The notes: generated by a model from the sequence alone, not told the origin. DNA of 64,000 bases from Hyphomicrobium sulfonivorans (GCF_013306565.1 NZ_PZPO01000001.1:1054001-1118000); one strand, 5' to 3'. Positions 29,321 to 38,946 are shown, counted from the stretch's first letter. Made by a program: numbers and translations.

Positions 29321-29733
29321 GCCCGTACCGAACTTAACCGCGCCTCCTCCCCTTGCCTGCTGAGGCCGCCGCCCCGCTCCGGGACGGAGGCGCCCCGTCG
29401 CGGTTCCGAGCCGCGTCGAAGGCTCGCGAACCGGCTTTTTCCTGCCCCTCTGGAGTGGCGCCGGCGGCAGCCGGCCTCCGGCCTCCGGATCGTCGCCCAT
29501 GCAACTTTGTGGCATTCCAAGAGCGCAGCCGCGGCAAAATCCGGGCTAACAGAGGCCCCGCGCGCCGGCGACACCTGAATAAAATTCAGGTGAATCAATT
29601 TGTTGAGCTGTCATGAAAGTATTGTTGCGCTGGTTTACATAAGCCTCACGGCGCAAGGCGTCGGACGGGGGACAGGTTCAAAGATGTGTGGGATTTATGG
29701 GCCCCGTTATCACTCCAAGACCAGGAGATCAGT
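29321..29733 (+). promoter_or_regulatory. pstS upstream control region
   Basis: 413 bp without a gene. The first half is very GC-rich. At 29572-29592 is an inverted repeat, CACCTGAAT-AAA-ATTCAGGTG (9-bp arms). At 29608-29614 is CTGTCAT, a PhoB half-site heptamer. Both lie in the 165 bp before the pstS start, the natural place for PhoB or another regulator to act. I cannot place the promoter hexamers with confidence. Confidence 0.4.
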
Positions 29734-30792
29734 GTGAGCAATAAGATTCTCGCGAGCACGGCCGCTGTGGCCGTTCTTGGCTCGTTGGCATTCGCAGCCC
29801 CGGCCGTCGCGCGCGACCAGATCCAGATTGCCGGTTCCTCTACGGTTCTGCCTTACGCCAACATTGTTGCCGAGCAGTTCGGCAAGACCTTCAACAATTT
29901 CAAGACGCCGATCGTTGAGTCGGGGGGCTCCTCGGCCGGTCTGAAGCAGTTCTGCCAGGGCCTTGGCGAAGGCACGATCGACATCGCCAACGCCTCGCGC
30001 AAGATCAAGGAAGGCGAGATCGCCGAGTGCGCCAAGAACGGCGTGAAGGAAATCGTCGAAGTTCAGTTCGGCTATGACGGCATCGTGTTCGCCGTTGACT
30101 CCAAGTCGGACGACTGGGCCATCGAGCCGAAGGACATCTACCTCGCTCTCGCCGCTGAAGTGCCGAAGGATGGCGCTCTCGTCGCCAACACCTACAAGAC
30201 CTGGAAGGAAGTAAACGACAAGCTTCCGGACTGGCCGATTGCCGCATACATCCCCGGTGAGAAGCACGGCACGCGCGAAGTGTTCGAAGAGAAGGTAATG
30301 CACGCTGGCTGCAAGGCCACCGGCGCTGACAAGCTTCTCGCCGCCAAGGCCGAAGGCGACGACGCTGCCAAGAAGAAGGCCGCTGACAAGGCTTGCGTGC
30401 AGGTCCGTAAGGACGGCGCTGCTGTCGACATCGACGGCGACTACACCGAGACCCTGGCTCGCATCACCTCCAACCCCAAGGGCGTTGGCGTGTTCGGTCT
30501 TTCGTTCTTCGAGAACAACACCGACAAGCTGAAGGTTGCCACGATCAGCGGCGTTGCTCCGTCGGTAGAGACGATCTCTTCGGGTGAATATCCGGTTTCC
30601 CGCCCGCTTCAGTTCTATGTGAAGAAGGCGCACATCGGCGTTATCCCGGGCCTCAAGGAATTCGTAGAATTCTTCGCTTCCGACCGCATGATCGGCCCGG
30701 ATGGTCCGCTGGCCGAGTATGGCCTCGTTCCTTCGCCGGATGCAGAGCGCACGAAGCTGCAGGAAGACGTCAAGGCCGCCAAGTCAATGTAA
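29734..30792 (+). CDS. pstS: Phosphate ABC transporter, periplasmic binding protein
   Basis: High-affinity phosphate-binding protein. 352 residues from a GTG at 29734 with an AGGAG site 6 bases upstream. Signal peptide of about 26 residues ending AVA (LASTAAVAVLGSLAFAAPAVA). The mature protein starts with IQIAGSSTVLPYANIVAEQF and has VESGGSSAGLKQFC, VQFGYDGIVFA and the GTRE phosphate-site loop. It carries two extra cysteine-containing segments (HAGCKATG and DKACVQVRK). First gene of the pst operon; codon use is strongly biased, suggesting high expression. Confidence 0.95.
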   Translation: MSNKILASTAAVAVLGSLAFAAPAVARDQIQIAGSSTVLPYANIVAEQFGKTFNNFKTPIVESGGSSAGLKQFCQGLGEGTIDIANASRKIKEGEIAECAKNGVKEIVEVQFGYDGIVFAVDSKSDDWAIEPKDIYLALAAEVPKDGALVANTYKTWKEVNDKLPDWPIAAYIPGEKHGTREVFEEKVMHAGCKATGADKLLAAKAEGDDAAKKKAADKACVQVRKDGAAVDIDGDYTETLARITSNPKGVGVFGLSFFENNTDKLKVATISGVAPSVETISSGEYPVSRPLQFYVKKAHIGVIPGLKEFVEFFASDRMIGPDGPLAEYGLVPSPDAERTKLQEDVKAAKSM

Positions 30793-30819
30793 TTTGACGG
30801 CTGACTAAGTGCATCGCGA

Positions 30820-30853
30820 GGCGGTTCAGTCTTCAGTTATGGGCTGGACCGCC
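30820..30853 (+). repeat. Stem-loop between pstS and pstC
   Basis: GGCGGTTCAG at 30820-30829 pairs with CTGGACCGCC at 30844-30853 (10 bp, one G-T pair, 14-base loop) with no T tract. It could protect the 3' end of the abundant pstS message or reduce read-through into pstCAB. Confidence 0.5.
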
Positions 30854-30941
30854 AAGCGGCGACCCGAATGCGTTCGGCATCGGGCCGTTTGCCTGAGGAG
30901 CGGCGTCTTCGCGACGCACGCTGCAAACGAGGACCGCGAAG

Positions 30942-32423
30942 TTGTCGACGTCCGTCTTACTCTTAGGATTACTTGTTGCGGCGCTATTAGCGTTTGGCCT
31001 CGGCCTTTCGCGCGCCAATGCCCTTGCCAAGAAGGGCGATGCGCATCTCCATTCTCGCGCCGGTTATTACGGAACCTATCTGGCGCTGTGGACCTTGCTG
31101 CCTGCTCTGATCGTTCTTGGCATCTGGTCGGCCGCTGAAGCGCCGATCATTCGCGGCGTCGTTTCCGCCGGGCTGCCTGAGAATGTCAAAGCGCTGACGC
31201 CAGCGGAACAGTCGCTGATCGTCGGCCGCATCAATTCCGTTGCGCGCGGTCTGCCCAGACTGACGCCGGAGGAATTCGAGACCGTCCGCAAGGTGCGCTA
31301 CGGCTTCACGACTCCGGCTGAAGCTCAGCGCGTGCTGCAGGAGCGCGGCACTGTGCTTGGCTCCGCGCCCGAGCCTTATGTCATCGCTGCGGCGTATGAG
31401 CAGGTCGAGCTGCTGCAACGCAGCCGCACGATGCTGACCGCGCTGATTGCGGCGCTTGCTCTCGGTGGGTTTGCCTACGCCAACTGGCGTATGAGCCCCA
31501 CCTTAAGGGCACGCAACACAGTCGAAGCGATGGTCCTCACCGGGCTGTTTCTCGCCTCCACCGTCGCCATCCTCACAACGGTCGGCATCGTTTTCTCGAT
31601 GCTGTTTGAGGCCATTCACTTCTTCCAGTCGGTCTCGCCGCTCAGCTTCTTCTTCGGAACCACCTGGGATCCGCGCTTCTCCGCCGCCGGTAGCGGCAGC
31701 AACACTTCTGGCCAGTTCGGTCTCATCCCGCTGCTGTGGGGCACGCTCTATATCTCGATCGTCGCGCTGCTGGTTGCAGTTCCGGTCGGTTTGTTCAGCG
31801 CCATCTATATGTCGGAATATGCCAGCCGCAGCATCCGCACCATTGCCAAGCCGCTGCTGGAAATTCTGGCCGGCATCCCCACCATCGTTTACGGCCTCTT
31901 TGCGCTCATCACCTTCGGTCCGTTCCTGCGCGATATGGGTGCTCACATCGGCTTCGAGATTTCGGCAACGAGTGTGCTCACCGCCGGTCTTATCATGGGT
32001 GTGATGCTGATCCCGTTCGTGTCGTCGCTTTCCGATGACATCATCAACGCGGTGCCGCAGTCGCTGCGCGAAGGCTCGTACGGGCTCGGTGCCACGCAAT
32101 CGGAAACCATCCGTCGTGTTGTGCTTCCCGCTGCCTTGCCCGGCATCGTCGGCGCAATCCTGCTGGCCGCATCGCGCGCCATCGGTGAAACGATGATCGT
32201 GGTGATGGCAGCCGGTATCGCCGCCAATCTCACGCTCAATCCCTTCGAGCCGGTCACCACGATCACGGTCAAGATCGTCAGCCAGCTCACCGGCGACCTT
32301 GAGTTCAACTCACCGCAGACGCTCGTCGCATTCGCACTGGGTCTCACCCTGTTCGTCTTCACGCTGTGTCTCAACATCTACGCGCTCTACATCGTGCGCA
32401 AATACCGGGAGCAATACGAATAA
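30942..32423 (+). CDS. pstC: Phosphate ABC transporter, permease PstC
   Basis: Inner-membrane permease half of the Pst importer. 493 residues from a TTG at 30942 with GAGGAC 7 bases upstream. It has a long N-terminal region with two helices and a loop of about 100 residues before the permease core. The core has WDPRFSAAGSGSNTSGQFGLIPLLWGT, the coupling-helix EGSYGLGATQSETIRRVVLPAALPGIVGA and SRAIGETMIV. About 170 residues longer than E. coli PstC, as in many alphaproteobacteria. Its stop overlaps the pstA start (TAATG). Confidence 0.94.
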   Translation: MSTSVLLLGLLVAALLAFGLGLSRANALAKKGDAHLHSRAGYYGTYLALWTLLPALIVLGIWSAAEAPIIRGVVSAGLPENVKALTPAEQSLIVGRINSVARGLPRLTPEEFETVRKVRYGFTTPAEAQRVLQERGTVLGSAPEPYVIAAAYEQVELLQRSRTMLTALIAALALGGFAYANWRMSPTLRARNTVEAMVLTGLFLASTVAILTTVGIVFSMLFEAIHFFQSVSPLSFFFGTTWDPRFSAAGSGSNTSGQFGLIPLLWGTLYISIVALLVAVPVGLFSAIYMSEYASRSIRTIAKPLLEILAGIPTIVYGLFALITFGPFLRDMGAHIGFEISATSVLTAGLIMGVMLIPFVSSLSDDIINAVPQSLREGSYGLGATQSETIRRVVLPAALPGIVGAILLAASRAIGETMIVVMAAGIAANLTLNPFEPVTTITVKIVSQLTGDLEFNSPQTLVAFALGLTLFVFTLCLNIYALYIVRKYREQYE

Positions 32424-33757
32424 TGGCTGTCGATACCATTCCCGGCTCGCTTCCCGGCCCGGCATCGGGCAATGCGCGAGACAAGACAAACGCCGCGATC
32501 CAGAAGTCGATCCGTCGCCGCTACGCCGCCGAGCGTCGCTTCAAGATATACGGTGTTGCCGCGATCCTGTTCGGCCTGGCATTCCTGGCGGTGCTGTTCT
32601 GGAGCATCATTTCAACCGGCTACACATCGTTCGTGCAGTCATCGTTCAAGCTTGATGTGCTTCTTGATCGTTCGGTGATCGATCCGAGCGGCCAGAAAGA
32701 TCCGAATGCATTGCGCTCAGCCGACTACACGCTGCTGGCGCGCAAGGCTCTTGCCACGGCGCTGGGCGCGGACACCGCTAATCGCCGTGACATGCGTGAG
32801 GTCGGTCAGCTCCTGTCGCGCGATGTCGACGTCGAGATCCGCAATGAGGTGCTCGCTAATCCTTCTTTGATCGGCAAGACTATTCCGGTCTGGGTGCTTG
32901 CAAGTGGCCGCGTGGACAACCTGCTCAAGGGGCAGCTTGACCGCGACCTGCCGGCTGCGGTCCGCAAGATCTCCGATCAGCAGCTTGCATGGATCGACAA
33001 GGCGGAAGCTGAAGGTCGGCTTGTGAAGCGCTTCAACACCGGGCTGTTCACCAACGGCGCTTCCAGTAATCCGGAAACGGCCGGCATCGGTGTGGCGCTA
33101 GTCGGTTCGCTTTTTATGATGATGACGGTGCTGCTGCTGGCGGTGCCGCTGGGTGTTGCCGCAGCTGTCTATCTTGAAGAGTTCGCGCCCAAGAACTTCT
33201 GGACCGATCTCATCGAGGTAAACATCAACAACCTGGCTGCGGTGCCATCCATCGTGTTCGGTCTGTTGGGTCTTGCCATCTTCATCAACTTTGCCGGTCT
33301 GCCGCGATCTGCTTCGATTGTCGGCGGCCTGGTGCTGACGTTGATGACGCTGCCCACGATCATCATCGCAACGCGCGCCGCCATCGGTGCGGTGCCGCCG
33401 TCGATCCGCGAAGCTGCGCTCGGCGTCGGTGCTTCCAAGATGCAGGCCATCAGCCATCACGTCGTGCCGCTGGCGATGCCTGGCATTCTCACCGGCACCA
33501 TCATCGGTCTGGCGAAGGCGCTGGGTGAAACCGCTCCGCTGCTGATGATCGGCATGGTCGCGTTCGTGGTCGAGTATCCGACTTCGCCGATGTCGCCTTC
33601 AACGGCTCTGCCTGTGCAGATCTACATGTGGGCAACCTCAGCGGAGCGCGGCTTCGTCGAGCGTACAGCGGGCGCAACCCTGATCCTGCTGGCATTGCTA
33701 ATCTGCATGAACCTTTTCGCCGTCATTCTGCGTCGCAAGTACGAACGGCGCTGGTAA
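32423..33757 (+). CDS. pstA: Phosphate ABC transporter, permease PstA
   Basis: Second permease of the Pst importer. 444 residues from the ATG at 32423, which overlaps the pstC stop, so translation is coupled. It has an N-terminal helix at about 50-70, a periplasmic loop of some 150 residues, then the permease core with AVYLEEFAPKNFWTDLIEVNINNLAAVPSIVFGLLGLAIF, the coupling helix EAALGVGASKMQAISHHVVPLAMPGILTG and KALGETAPLLMIG. The long periplasmic loop is typical of alphaproteobacterial PstA. Confidence 0.94.
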   Translation: MAVDTIPGSLPGPASGNARDKTNAAIQKSIRRRYAAERRFKIYGVAAILFGLAFLAVLFWSIISTGYTSFVQSSFKLDVLLDRSVIDPSGQKDPNALRSADYTLLARKALATALGADTANRRDMREVGQLLSRDVDVEIRNEVLANPSLIGKTIPVWVLASGRVDNLLKGQLDRDLPAAVRKISDQQLAWIDKAEAEGRLVKRFNTGLFTNGASSNPETAGIGVALVGSLFMMMTVLLLAVPLGVAAAVYLEEFAPKNFWTDLIEVNINNLAAVPSIVFGLLGLAIFINFAGLPRSASIVGGLVLTLMTLPTIIIATRAAIGAVPPSIREAALGVGASKMQAISHHVVPLAMPGILTGTIIGLAKALGETAPLLMIGMVAFVVEYPTSPMSPSTALPVQIYMWATSAERGFVERTAGATLILLALLICMNLFAVILRRKYERRW

Positions 33758-33781
33758 AACAAAGTTCTTTAGGAGCTTAAG

Positions 33782-34588
33782 ATGCTCAAGATGCCTAATC
33801 TCGAAGTCCACCAGCCCGACGCAGTCAAGCACGATACGAAAGTGTCGGCGCAGGATGTGAACGTCTACTACGGTGAGAAGCACGCTCTGCAGAACGTGTC
33901 GGTGAACATCCCCGATCGCTCGGTGATGGCGTTTATCGGTCCGTCTGGTTGCGGTAAGTCAACGTTCCTGCGCTGCATCAACCGCATGAACGACACGATC
34001 CCGATCGCCAAGGTCACCGGCAAGATCATCATCGACAATCAGGACATCTACGATCCCAGTCTTGATGTCGTGCAGCTTCGTGCTCGCGTCGGCATGGTGT
34101 TCCAGAAGCCGAACCCGTTCCCGAAGTCGATCTATGAAAACGTGGCCTATGGGCCGCGCATTCACGGTCTCAGCCACTCCAAGGCGGATCTCGACGAGAT
34201 CGTAGGTGCCAGCCTTGAGAAGGCCGGTCTCTGGAAAGAAGTGAAGGATCGTCTCAACGATCCCGGCACTGGTCTTTCCGGTGGTCAACAGCAGCGGCTT
34301 TGCATTGCGCGCGCCATCGCGGTCAATCCGGAAGTGATCCTGATGGACGAGCCGTGCTCGGCACTGGACCCGATCGCGACCGCCAAGATCGAAGAGCTGA
34401 TCGACGAACTGCGCCAGAACTACTGCATCATCATCGTTACGCACTCGATGCAGCAGGCCGCGCGTGTTTCTCAGCGAACGGCGTTCTTCCATCTCGGCAC
34501 GCTTGTGGAGGAAGGTAACACCACCGACATCTTCACCAACCCGAAGGACCAGCGCACGCAGGACTACATTACCGGACGCTTCGGCTAA
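33782..34588 (+). CDS. pstB: Phosphate ABC transporter, ATPase PstB
   Basis: ATPase of the Pst importer. 268 residues: Walker [10 protein letters not shown] near residue 57, Q-loop [10 protein letters not shown], signature [16 protein letters not shown], Walker [14 protein letters not shown], switch His in [10 protein letters not shown]. The ATG at 33782 follows AGGAG. It lies between pstA and phoU in one operon. Confidence 0.97.
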   Translation: MLKMPNLEVHQPDAVKHDTKVSAQDVNVYYGEKHALQNVSVNIPDRSVMAFIGPSGCGKSTFLRCINRMNDTIPIAKVTGKIIIDNQDIYDPSLDVVQLRARVGMVFQKPNPFPKSIYENVAYGPRIHGLSHSKADLDEIVGASLEKAGLWKEVKDRLNDPGTGLSGGQQQRLCIARAIAVNPEVILMDEPCSALDPIATAKIEELIDELRQNYCIIIVTHSMQQAARVSQRTAFFHLGTLVEEGNTTDIFTNPKDQRTQDYITGRFG

Positions 34589-34668
34589 TGCTGCGCCATC
34601 TCAATCCATTCGGTCGCACCGCGACCCCCGCAACGGCACAGCCGAAAACTGCGGCAGGAGGGCCTTTA

Positions 34669-35373
34669 ATGAACGAACACATCGTAAAGTCGTATGAGGA
34701 AGAGCTGGCTCTGCTCGATAAGAAGATCGCCCAGATGGGTGGTCTCGCGGAGCAGCTTCTGGGTCAGTCGCTCAGCGCGTTGGAGCGCCGCGATCCGAAG
34801 CTCGCCGAGGAAGTTGTTGTTGCTGACAAGGCGATCGACAATCTTGAGCGCGAGATTGAAGAGCAGGTCATCTCCATGATCGCGCGCCGTCAGCCGATGG
34901 CTAACGACCTGCGGCACATCATGGGCGCTCTGCGCATCACCACCGACCTTGAGCGCATCGGCGACCTGGCCAAGAACATCGCCAAGCGCGCGCTTGCGAT
35001 TGCCGACGAATCCCATCCCAAGCCGCTGATGTCCGGCATCCGCCATATGGTGGAGCTGGCACTGCATCAGCTGAAGGAAGTGCTGGACGCCTATGCCGAG
35101 CGCGACGCCGACAAGGCGCTTGCGGTCTGGCGCCATGATGCGGAAATCGATGCGATGTACAATTCGCTGTTCCGCGAACTGCTGACCTACATGATGGAAG
35201 ATCCGCGCAACATCGGCATTTCCACGCATCTGCTTTTCGGCGCCAAGAACATTGAGCGCGTGGGCGATCACACGACCAACATCGCCGAAACGGTGCACTT
35301 CCTGGTGCGCGGTTTCAATATTGCCGACGATCGGCCGAAGGACGATCAGACGAGTTCGACGCTGATCTCGTGA
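34669..35373 (+). CDS. phoU: Phosphate-specific transport system accessory protein PhoU
   Basis: Cytoplasmic negative regulator linking the Pst transporter to PhoR. 234 residues of two three-helix bundles, each with the metal-binding motif of the family: TTDLERIGDLAKNIAKRAL in the first and FGAKNIERVGDHTTNIAETV in the second. The ATG at 34669 has a GGAGGG ribosome site; the frame that begins inside the pstB stop at 34588 is less likely. Confidence 0.96.
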   Translation: MNEHIVKSYEEELALLDKKIAQMGGLAEQLLGQSLSALERRDPKLAEEVVVADKAIDNLEREIEEQVISMIARRQPMANDLRHIMGALRITTDLERIGDLAKNIAKRALAIADESHPKPLMSGIRHMVELALHQLKEVLDAYAERDADKALAVWRHDAEIDAMYNSLFRELLTYMMEDPRNIGISTHLLFGAKNIERVGDHTTNIAETVHFLVRGFNIADDRPKDDQTSSTLIS

Positions 35374-35397
35374 TGATCGGGAGGTAGGGCCATAGGT

Positions 35398-36084
35398 ATG
35401 TCCGCTAAGGTTCTCATCGTTGAGGATGAAGCTCCGCTGGCCGAGATGCTGCGTTACAATCTCGAAGCGGAAGGGTTTCGCGTGGCCCATGCGGAAACGG
35501 GCGAAGAGGCACTCATCCTCCTTGAGGAAGAGTGCCCCGACCTCGTGCTACTCGATTGGATGCTGCCGGGTGTTTCGGGCATCGAGCTGTGTCGCCGCCT
35601 GCGCGCCAAGTCAGATTCCCGCAACGTCTCGATCCTGATGCTCACCGCCCGTGGCGAGGAAAACGACCGCATCCGCGGCCTTTCCACGGGCGCTGACGAC
35701 TATGTCGTCAAGCCGTTCTCGCTGCCGGAGCTGATGGCGCGGGTGAAGGCAATCCTGCGGCGCTCTTCGCCGGGGCGCGTGGCCGAGGTTCTGAAGATCG
35801 GCGATATCGAGCTCGATCGGGCGGCTCATCGCGTCATGCGTGGCTTGCGCCAGGTTCGTCTCGGGCCGACGGAATTCCGTCTTCTTGAATTCCTGATGGA
35901 AAGCCCGGGCCGCGTGCTGTCGCGTGGCCAGCTTCTCGACGGCGTATGGGGGCGCGATGCTTTCGTTGACGAGCGCACAGTCGATGTGCACATAGGCCGT
36001 CTGCGCAAGGCATTGATACGCGGCAACGAACGCGATCCGATCCGCACAGTCCGATCTGCGGGCTACGTGTTCGGTGAAGCATAG
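35398..36084 (+). CDS. phoB: Phosphate regulon response regulator PhoB
   Basis: OmpR-type response regulator that activates phosphate-starvation genes. 228 residues: receiver domain with VEDEAPL acidic pocket, phospho-acceptor Asp in DLVLLDWMLPGVSG, and Lys in YVVKPFS. The C-terminal winged helix has LGPTEFRLLEFLMESPGRVLSRGQLLDGVWG and ERTVDVHIGRLRKAL. Last gene of the operon; a strong terminator follows about 170 bp later. Confidence 0.96.
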   Translation: MSAKVLIVEDEAPLAEMLRYNLEAEGFRVAHAETGEEALILLEEECPDLVLLDWMLPGVSGIELCRRLRAKSDSRNVSILMLTARGEENDRIRGLSTGADDYVVKPFSLPELMARVKAILRRSSPGRVAEVLKIGDIELDRAAHRVMRGLRQVRLGPTEFRLLEFLMESPGRVLSRGQLLDGVWGRDAFVDERTVDVHIGRLRKALIRGNERDPIRTVRSAGYVFGEA

Positions 36085-36255
36085 CGCACCGCGCACTTCC
36101 AAAGCGCCATCCAGAATTCGCGTGTCGTCCACGTCCGTTTGCGTGGTCGGCGCCGTCCGCTCTGTTGGGCAGCTCCGGCTGTTCTGCAGCGGCCGCCGTG
36201 ATCCCTGATCGCCGCGGCCGTGCACTTTCCTAGACTGTAATTCCCTACGAAACTT

Positions 36256-36290
36256 CGCCGCGGTGCCGGAAGCACCGCGGCGTTTTTTTT
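36256..36290 (+). terminator. Rho-independent terminator of the pst-phoU-phoB operon
   Basis: Perfect 11-bp stem CGCCGCGGTGC / GCACCGCGGCG with a CGGAA loop, then eight T residues (36283-36290). Confidence 0.95.
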
Positions 36291-36340
36291 GGCCAACCGG
36301 CACAGCGCATTGTGGATGCAAGCAGCCGGTGGAACGCGGC

Positions 36341-36374
36341 AAAAAAATAGCGCCGGGCGGCGGACCCGGCGCTA
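36341..36374 (-). terminator. Rho-independent terminator of gcrA
   Basis: On the minus strand a 10-bp stem (TAGCGCCGGG / CCCGGCGCTA on plus, 36348-36374) is followed by seven T residues (plus-strand A run 36341-36347). It starts about 34 bp after the gcrA stop. Confidence 0.92.
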
Positions 36375-36407
36375 CTGGTTGTGCGAACACGACGTGCGGG
36401 TGCGTGC

Positions 36408-36971
36408 TTACACAGTCTCTTTGCGCGAAAGGTTTTCGATAGCTCCACCGACCATCGGCTCCACAACCTCGCGCTCGCGGCGGCGGGTCTGCGGCGGCTG
36501 GAAGGCGCGGCGGGCGTGGAAGTCGCAGTATGGCAGGCCGGGAACCTTGTTCTTGCCGCAGAAGTGGAACTCTGCGGACTGCGGGTCACCGATCGGCCAA
36601 CGGCAGGAGCACTCAGTCAAAGTCTGAATGGTTTTCCGCTCAGCCTTGGGGATGACCATCTCCTCGGCGGGCGGCGAATAGACTTCCTGCTCCACCTGAT
36701 AGAGGGCCCGCAGCGCCGGATTGCCGGTGGTAGCAGGCGTAAAGCGCTGCTTGTTGTTGGCGATGCGCTTGTTGTTGGCGGCCAGCCGCGGACGCGGGCG
36801 GTGGCTCTTCATGCGCGAGGTGGTTGCGCGGCCGGAAAGACCAAGCCGATGAACCTTGCCGATCACGGCATTACGGGTGACGCTGCCAAGCCGGCCGGCG
36901 ATCTGGCTTGCACTCAAGCCCTCGCCCCACAGCTTCTTCAACAGCTCCACACGCTCATCCGTCCAAGCCAT
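36408..36971 (-). CDS. gcrA: Cell-cycle regulator GcrA
   Basis: Alphaproteobacterial transcription factor that binds RNA polymerase and prefers GANTC-methylated promoters. 187 residues. The N-terminal helix-turn-helix MAWTDERVELLKKLWGEG...SASQIAGRLG...TRNAVIGKVHRLGLSGR is the family signature. After a basic Asn/Arg-rich linker comes the conserved C-terminal part with CRWPIGDP, FCGK and YCDFHARRAFQP, whose Cys/His residues are conserved. The ATG at 36971 follows GGGAG; a longer frame from 36992 is rejected. Confidence 0.96.
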   Translation of the reverse strand: MAWTDERVELLKKLWGEGLSASQIAGRLGSVTRNAVIGKVHRLGLSGRATTSRMKSHRPRPRLAANNKRIANNKQRFTPATTGNPALRALYQVEQEVYSPPAEEMVIPKAERKTIQTLTECSCRWPIGDPQSAEFHFCGKNKVPGLPYCDFHARRAFQPPQTRRREREVVEPMVGGAIENLSRKETV

Positions 36972-37329
36972 AAAAATTCGCTCCCTGAGCACCAGGGGCG
37001 CGCGCTAGCCTAGGCGCACACCGATTGACATTCTCGGGACAGGCACAGGACGCAGCGCGGAGCGTACGAGTACGCTACGACGCACGCGGCAAGCCGATGC
37101 CGGACCCGGTTTACGGGGACGCTTTACTGGGTGACGCTGAACTGAAAGACGCTTGACACGGCGCGTACATTAGACACGCGGAGTAACTGCTCCGCCCATA
37201 CGCTACCGGATACTAAGCAAGCGAGATCCGCGAAATAAGCGCGAAACCTCGTGCTGTGATGGGCTGGAGACTACAACAGCCAGAATTGAGCCTACAAGAT
37301 CGGACGGCAGGGATTCGGGGCATCCAAAT
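36972..37329. other. Intergenic region between gcrA and the argD leader
   Basis: About 360 bp with no gene or RNA that I recognise. It contains a short palindrome (AGCGTAC-GA-GTACGCT near 37062-37077) and two TTGACA sequences (about 37025 and 37153) without convincing -10 partners. It should hold the gcrA promoter on the minus strand and one for the argD leader on the plus strand. Confidence 0.4.
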
Positions 37330-37635
37330 GTGTCGGTGGCATATTCGCAACAGGCAACGGTCCTCCCCGTTGCGGATTTGCCGATGGAATCAGGCTCTGC
37401 CCGGCTGTCAGGCTATGTGGATCGTTTTCCATCCCCAGGTGTCTGGCTTTATGCCCAGCCTAAGTGTCGCCGAGAGCTTTTTCAGGCTGTCGAGGCGCTG
37501 GCGGGAGCGGCCTTGCTGGAGGCTCCCCATCGGTTGCGAAAATGGAGTCGTCTGGCTCCCATTCCGTTGACAGATCAGCAGGTCACGCGTATCAACTGCG
37601 CTTCCAAGGCCGCCGCGGAAGGTGGCCTTTTTTGA
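37330..37635 (+). CDS. Possible small protein of unknown function upstream of argD
   Basis: A 101-codon frame from GTG 37330 (ATG at 37384 as an alternative), hydrophilic, containing [29 protein letters not shown] and [31 protein letters not shown]. It has no family resemblance I can name, and third-position GC is lower than in neighbouring genes. Its last codons lie inside a terminator hairpin. It could be a real small gene ended by that terminator, a leader peptide for argD, or chance. Confidence 0.3.
   Translation: MSVAYSQQATVLPVADLPMESGSARLSGYVDRFPSPGVWLYAQPKCRRELFQAVEALAGAALLEAPHRLRKWSRLAPIPLTDQQVTRINCASKAAAEGGLF
37606..37633 (+). terminator. Terminator-like hairpin 40 bp upstream of argD
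   Basis: Stem AAGGCCGCC at 37606-37614 pairs with GGTGGCCTT at 37621-37629 (one G-T pair, 6-base loop) and is followed by T residues to 37633. It may end a small upstream transcript or act as an attenuator of argD-argF-hslO. Confidence 0.7.
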
Positions 37636-37672
37636 TTTTCAGCGCTGTTTCGCTGCACAGGGTGGCTGGCCA

Positions 37673-38911
37673 ATGTCCTCATCCTTGGCGACCTCGGCTT
37701 CATCAACCAAGGCCGCAGTTACAACGGGCCCATCCGCGGCCGTGATGGGCACCTACGCGCGCCAGAACCTAGTTTTTGAGCGCGGTGAGGGCGTGTGGCT
37801 GATCACCGTTGATGGTGACCGCTACCTCGATCTTGGGTCCGGCGTCGCAGTCAATGTTCTCGGGCATGCGCATCCGCGTCTGGTCGCGGCCCTGAACGAG
37901 CAGGCTTCCAAGCTGTGGCATACCTCTAACCTCTATCGTGTAGAGGGGCAGGAACGGCTGGCCGAACGGCTGGTCGCCACGACGTTTGCCGATAAGGTGT
38001 TCTTCTGTAACTCCGGCGCTGAAGCGTGCGAGGCCGCGATCAAGGCTGCGCGCCGCTATCATTTCGCCGGCGGAGAGCCCGAGCGCTGGCGTATCATCAC
38101 TTTCAGTGGCGCCTTCCATGGCCGTACGCTGGCAACGATCGCTGCCGGCGGCAATCCGCGTTATCTGGAAGGCTTCGGCACGCCGGTTGCCGGGTTCGAT
38201 CAGGTTCCGTTCGGTGATCTCACCGCTACGGAAAAGGCGATCAGCCCCGAAACCGCAGCCATCATGATCGAGCCGGTGCAGGGCGAAGGCGGTGTCAATG
38301 TTGCCAGCGCCGAGTTCATGCAGGGCTTGCGCGCGCTGTGCGACGCCAACGGGCTGCTGCTCGTTCTCGATGAAGTGCAGTGCGGCATTGGCCGTTCGGG
38401 ACAGCTGTTCTCCTATGAGCTGGCAGGCATCACGCCGGACCTGATGGCTATCGCCAAGGGTATCGGTGGCGGTTTCCCGCTCGGCGCGCTGCTGGCCACC
38501 GAGAATGCGGCCCGCGGACTCGTGCCCGGCACCCATGGCTCAACCTTCGGCGGCAATCCGCTTGCCACGGCCATTGGCCTTGAAGTGCTCAATGCGGTGC
38601 AGGAGGAAGGCTTCCTTGAATCCGTTCGTCGCAAGTCGCTGCACATTAAGCAGTCGCTTGCGGCCATCAGCGACAACTACCCGGGCATCGTGCAGGAAGT
38701 GCGCGGTCAGGGTCTTCTTGTCGGCCTGAAGCTGAGCGTGCCGCCCGCAGATCTGGTCGCTGCCGCGCGTGAGGAGCATCTGCTGCTCGTCGGCGCCAGC
38801 GACAACGTCGTTCGGCTTCTGCCGCCACTCAACATCACCGATGAGGAGATCGCCGAGGCGATGCAGCGCCTTGAGCGCGCGCTCGACCGCGTGGCGGAAG
38901 CCAGAACTTGA
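37673..38911 (+). CDS. argD: Acetylornithine/succinyldiaminopimelate aminotransferase
   Basis: PLP enzyme making N-acetylornithine in arginine synthesis. About 412 residues from the ATG at 37673. Motifs: [81 protein letters not shown] and the PLP lysine in [14 protein letters not shown]. The first 25 residues are low complexity, so the ATG at 37745 (MGTYARQN, 389 residues) is a good alternative start. First of argD-argF-hslO. Confidence 0.94.
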   Translation: MSSSLATSASSTKAAVTTGPSAAVMGTYARQNLVFERGEGVWLITVDGDRYLDLGSGVAVNVLGHAHPRLVAALNEQASKLWHTSNLYRVEGQERLAERLVATTFADKVFFCNSGAEACEAAIKAARRYHFAGGEPERWRIITFSGAFHGRTLATIAAGGNPRYLEGFGTPVAGFDQVPFGDLTATEKAISPETAAIMIEPVQGEGGVNVASAEFMQGLRALCDANGLLLVLDEVQCGIGRSGQLFSYELAGITPDLMAIAKGIGGGFPLGALLATENAARGLVPGTHGSTFGGNPLATAIGLEVLNAVQEEGFLESVRRKSLHIKQSLAAISDNYPGIVQEVRGQGLLVGLKLSVPPADLVAAAREEHLLLVGASDNVVRLLPPLNITDEEIAEAMQRLERALDRVAEART

Positions 38912-38946
38912 AGAAACCCCGATCCAAACCATCCGGCCGGAGCGCC

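Noticed and set aside
37025-37175. TTGACA sequences as argD promoters
   Set aside because: No -10 element at 16-18 bp spacing was found for either one, so no promoter is annotated.
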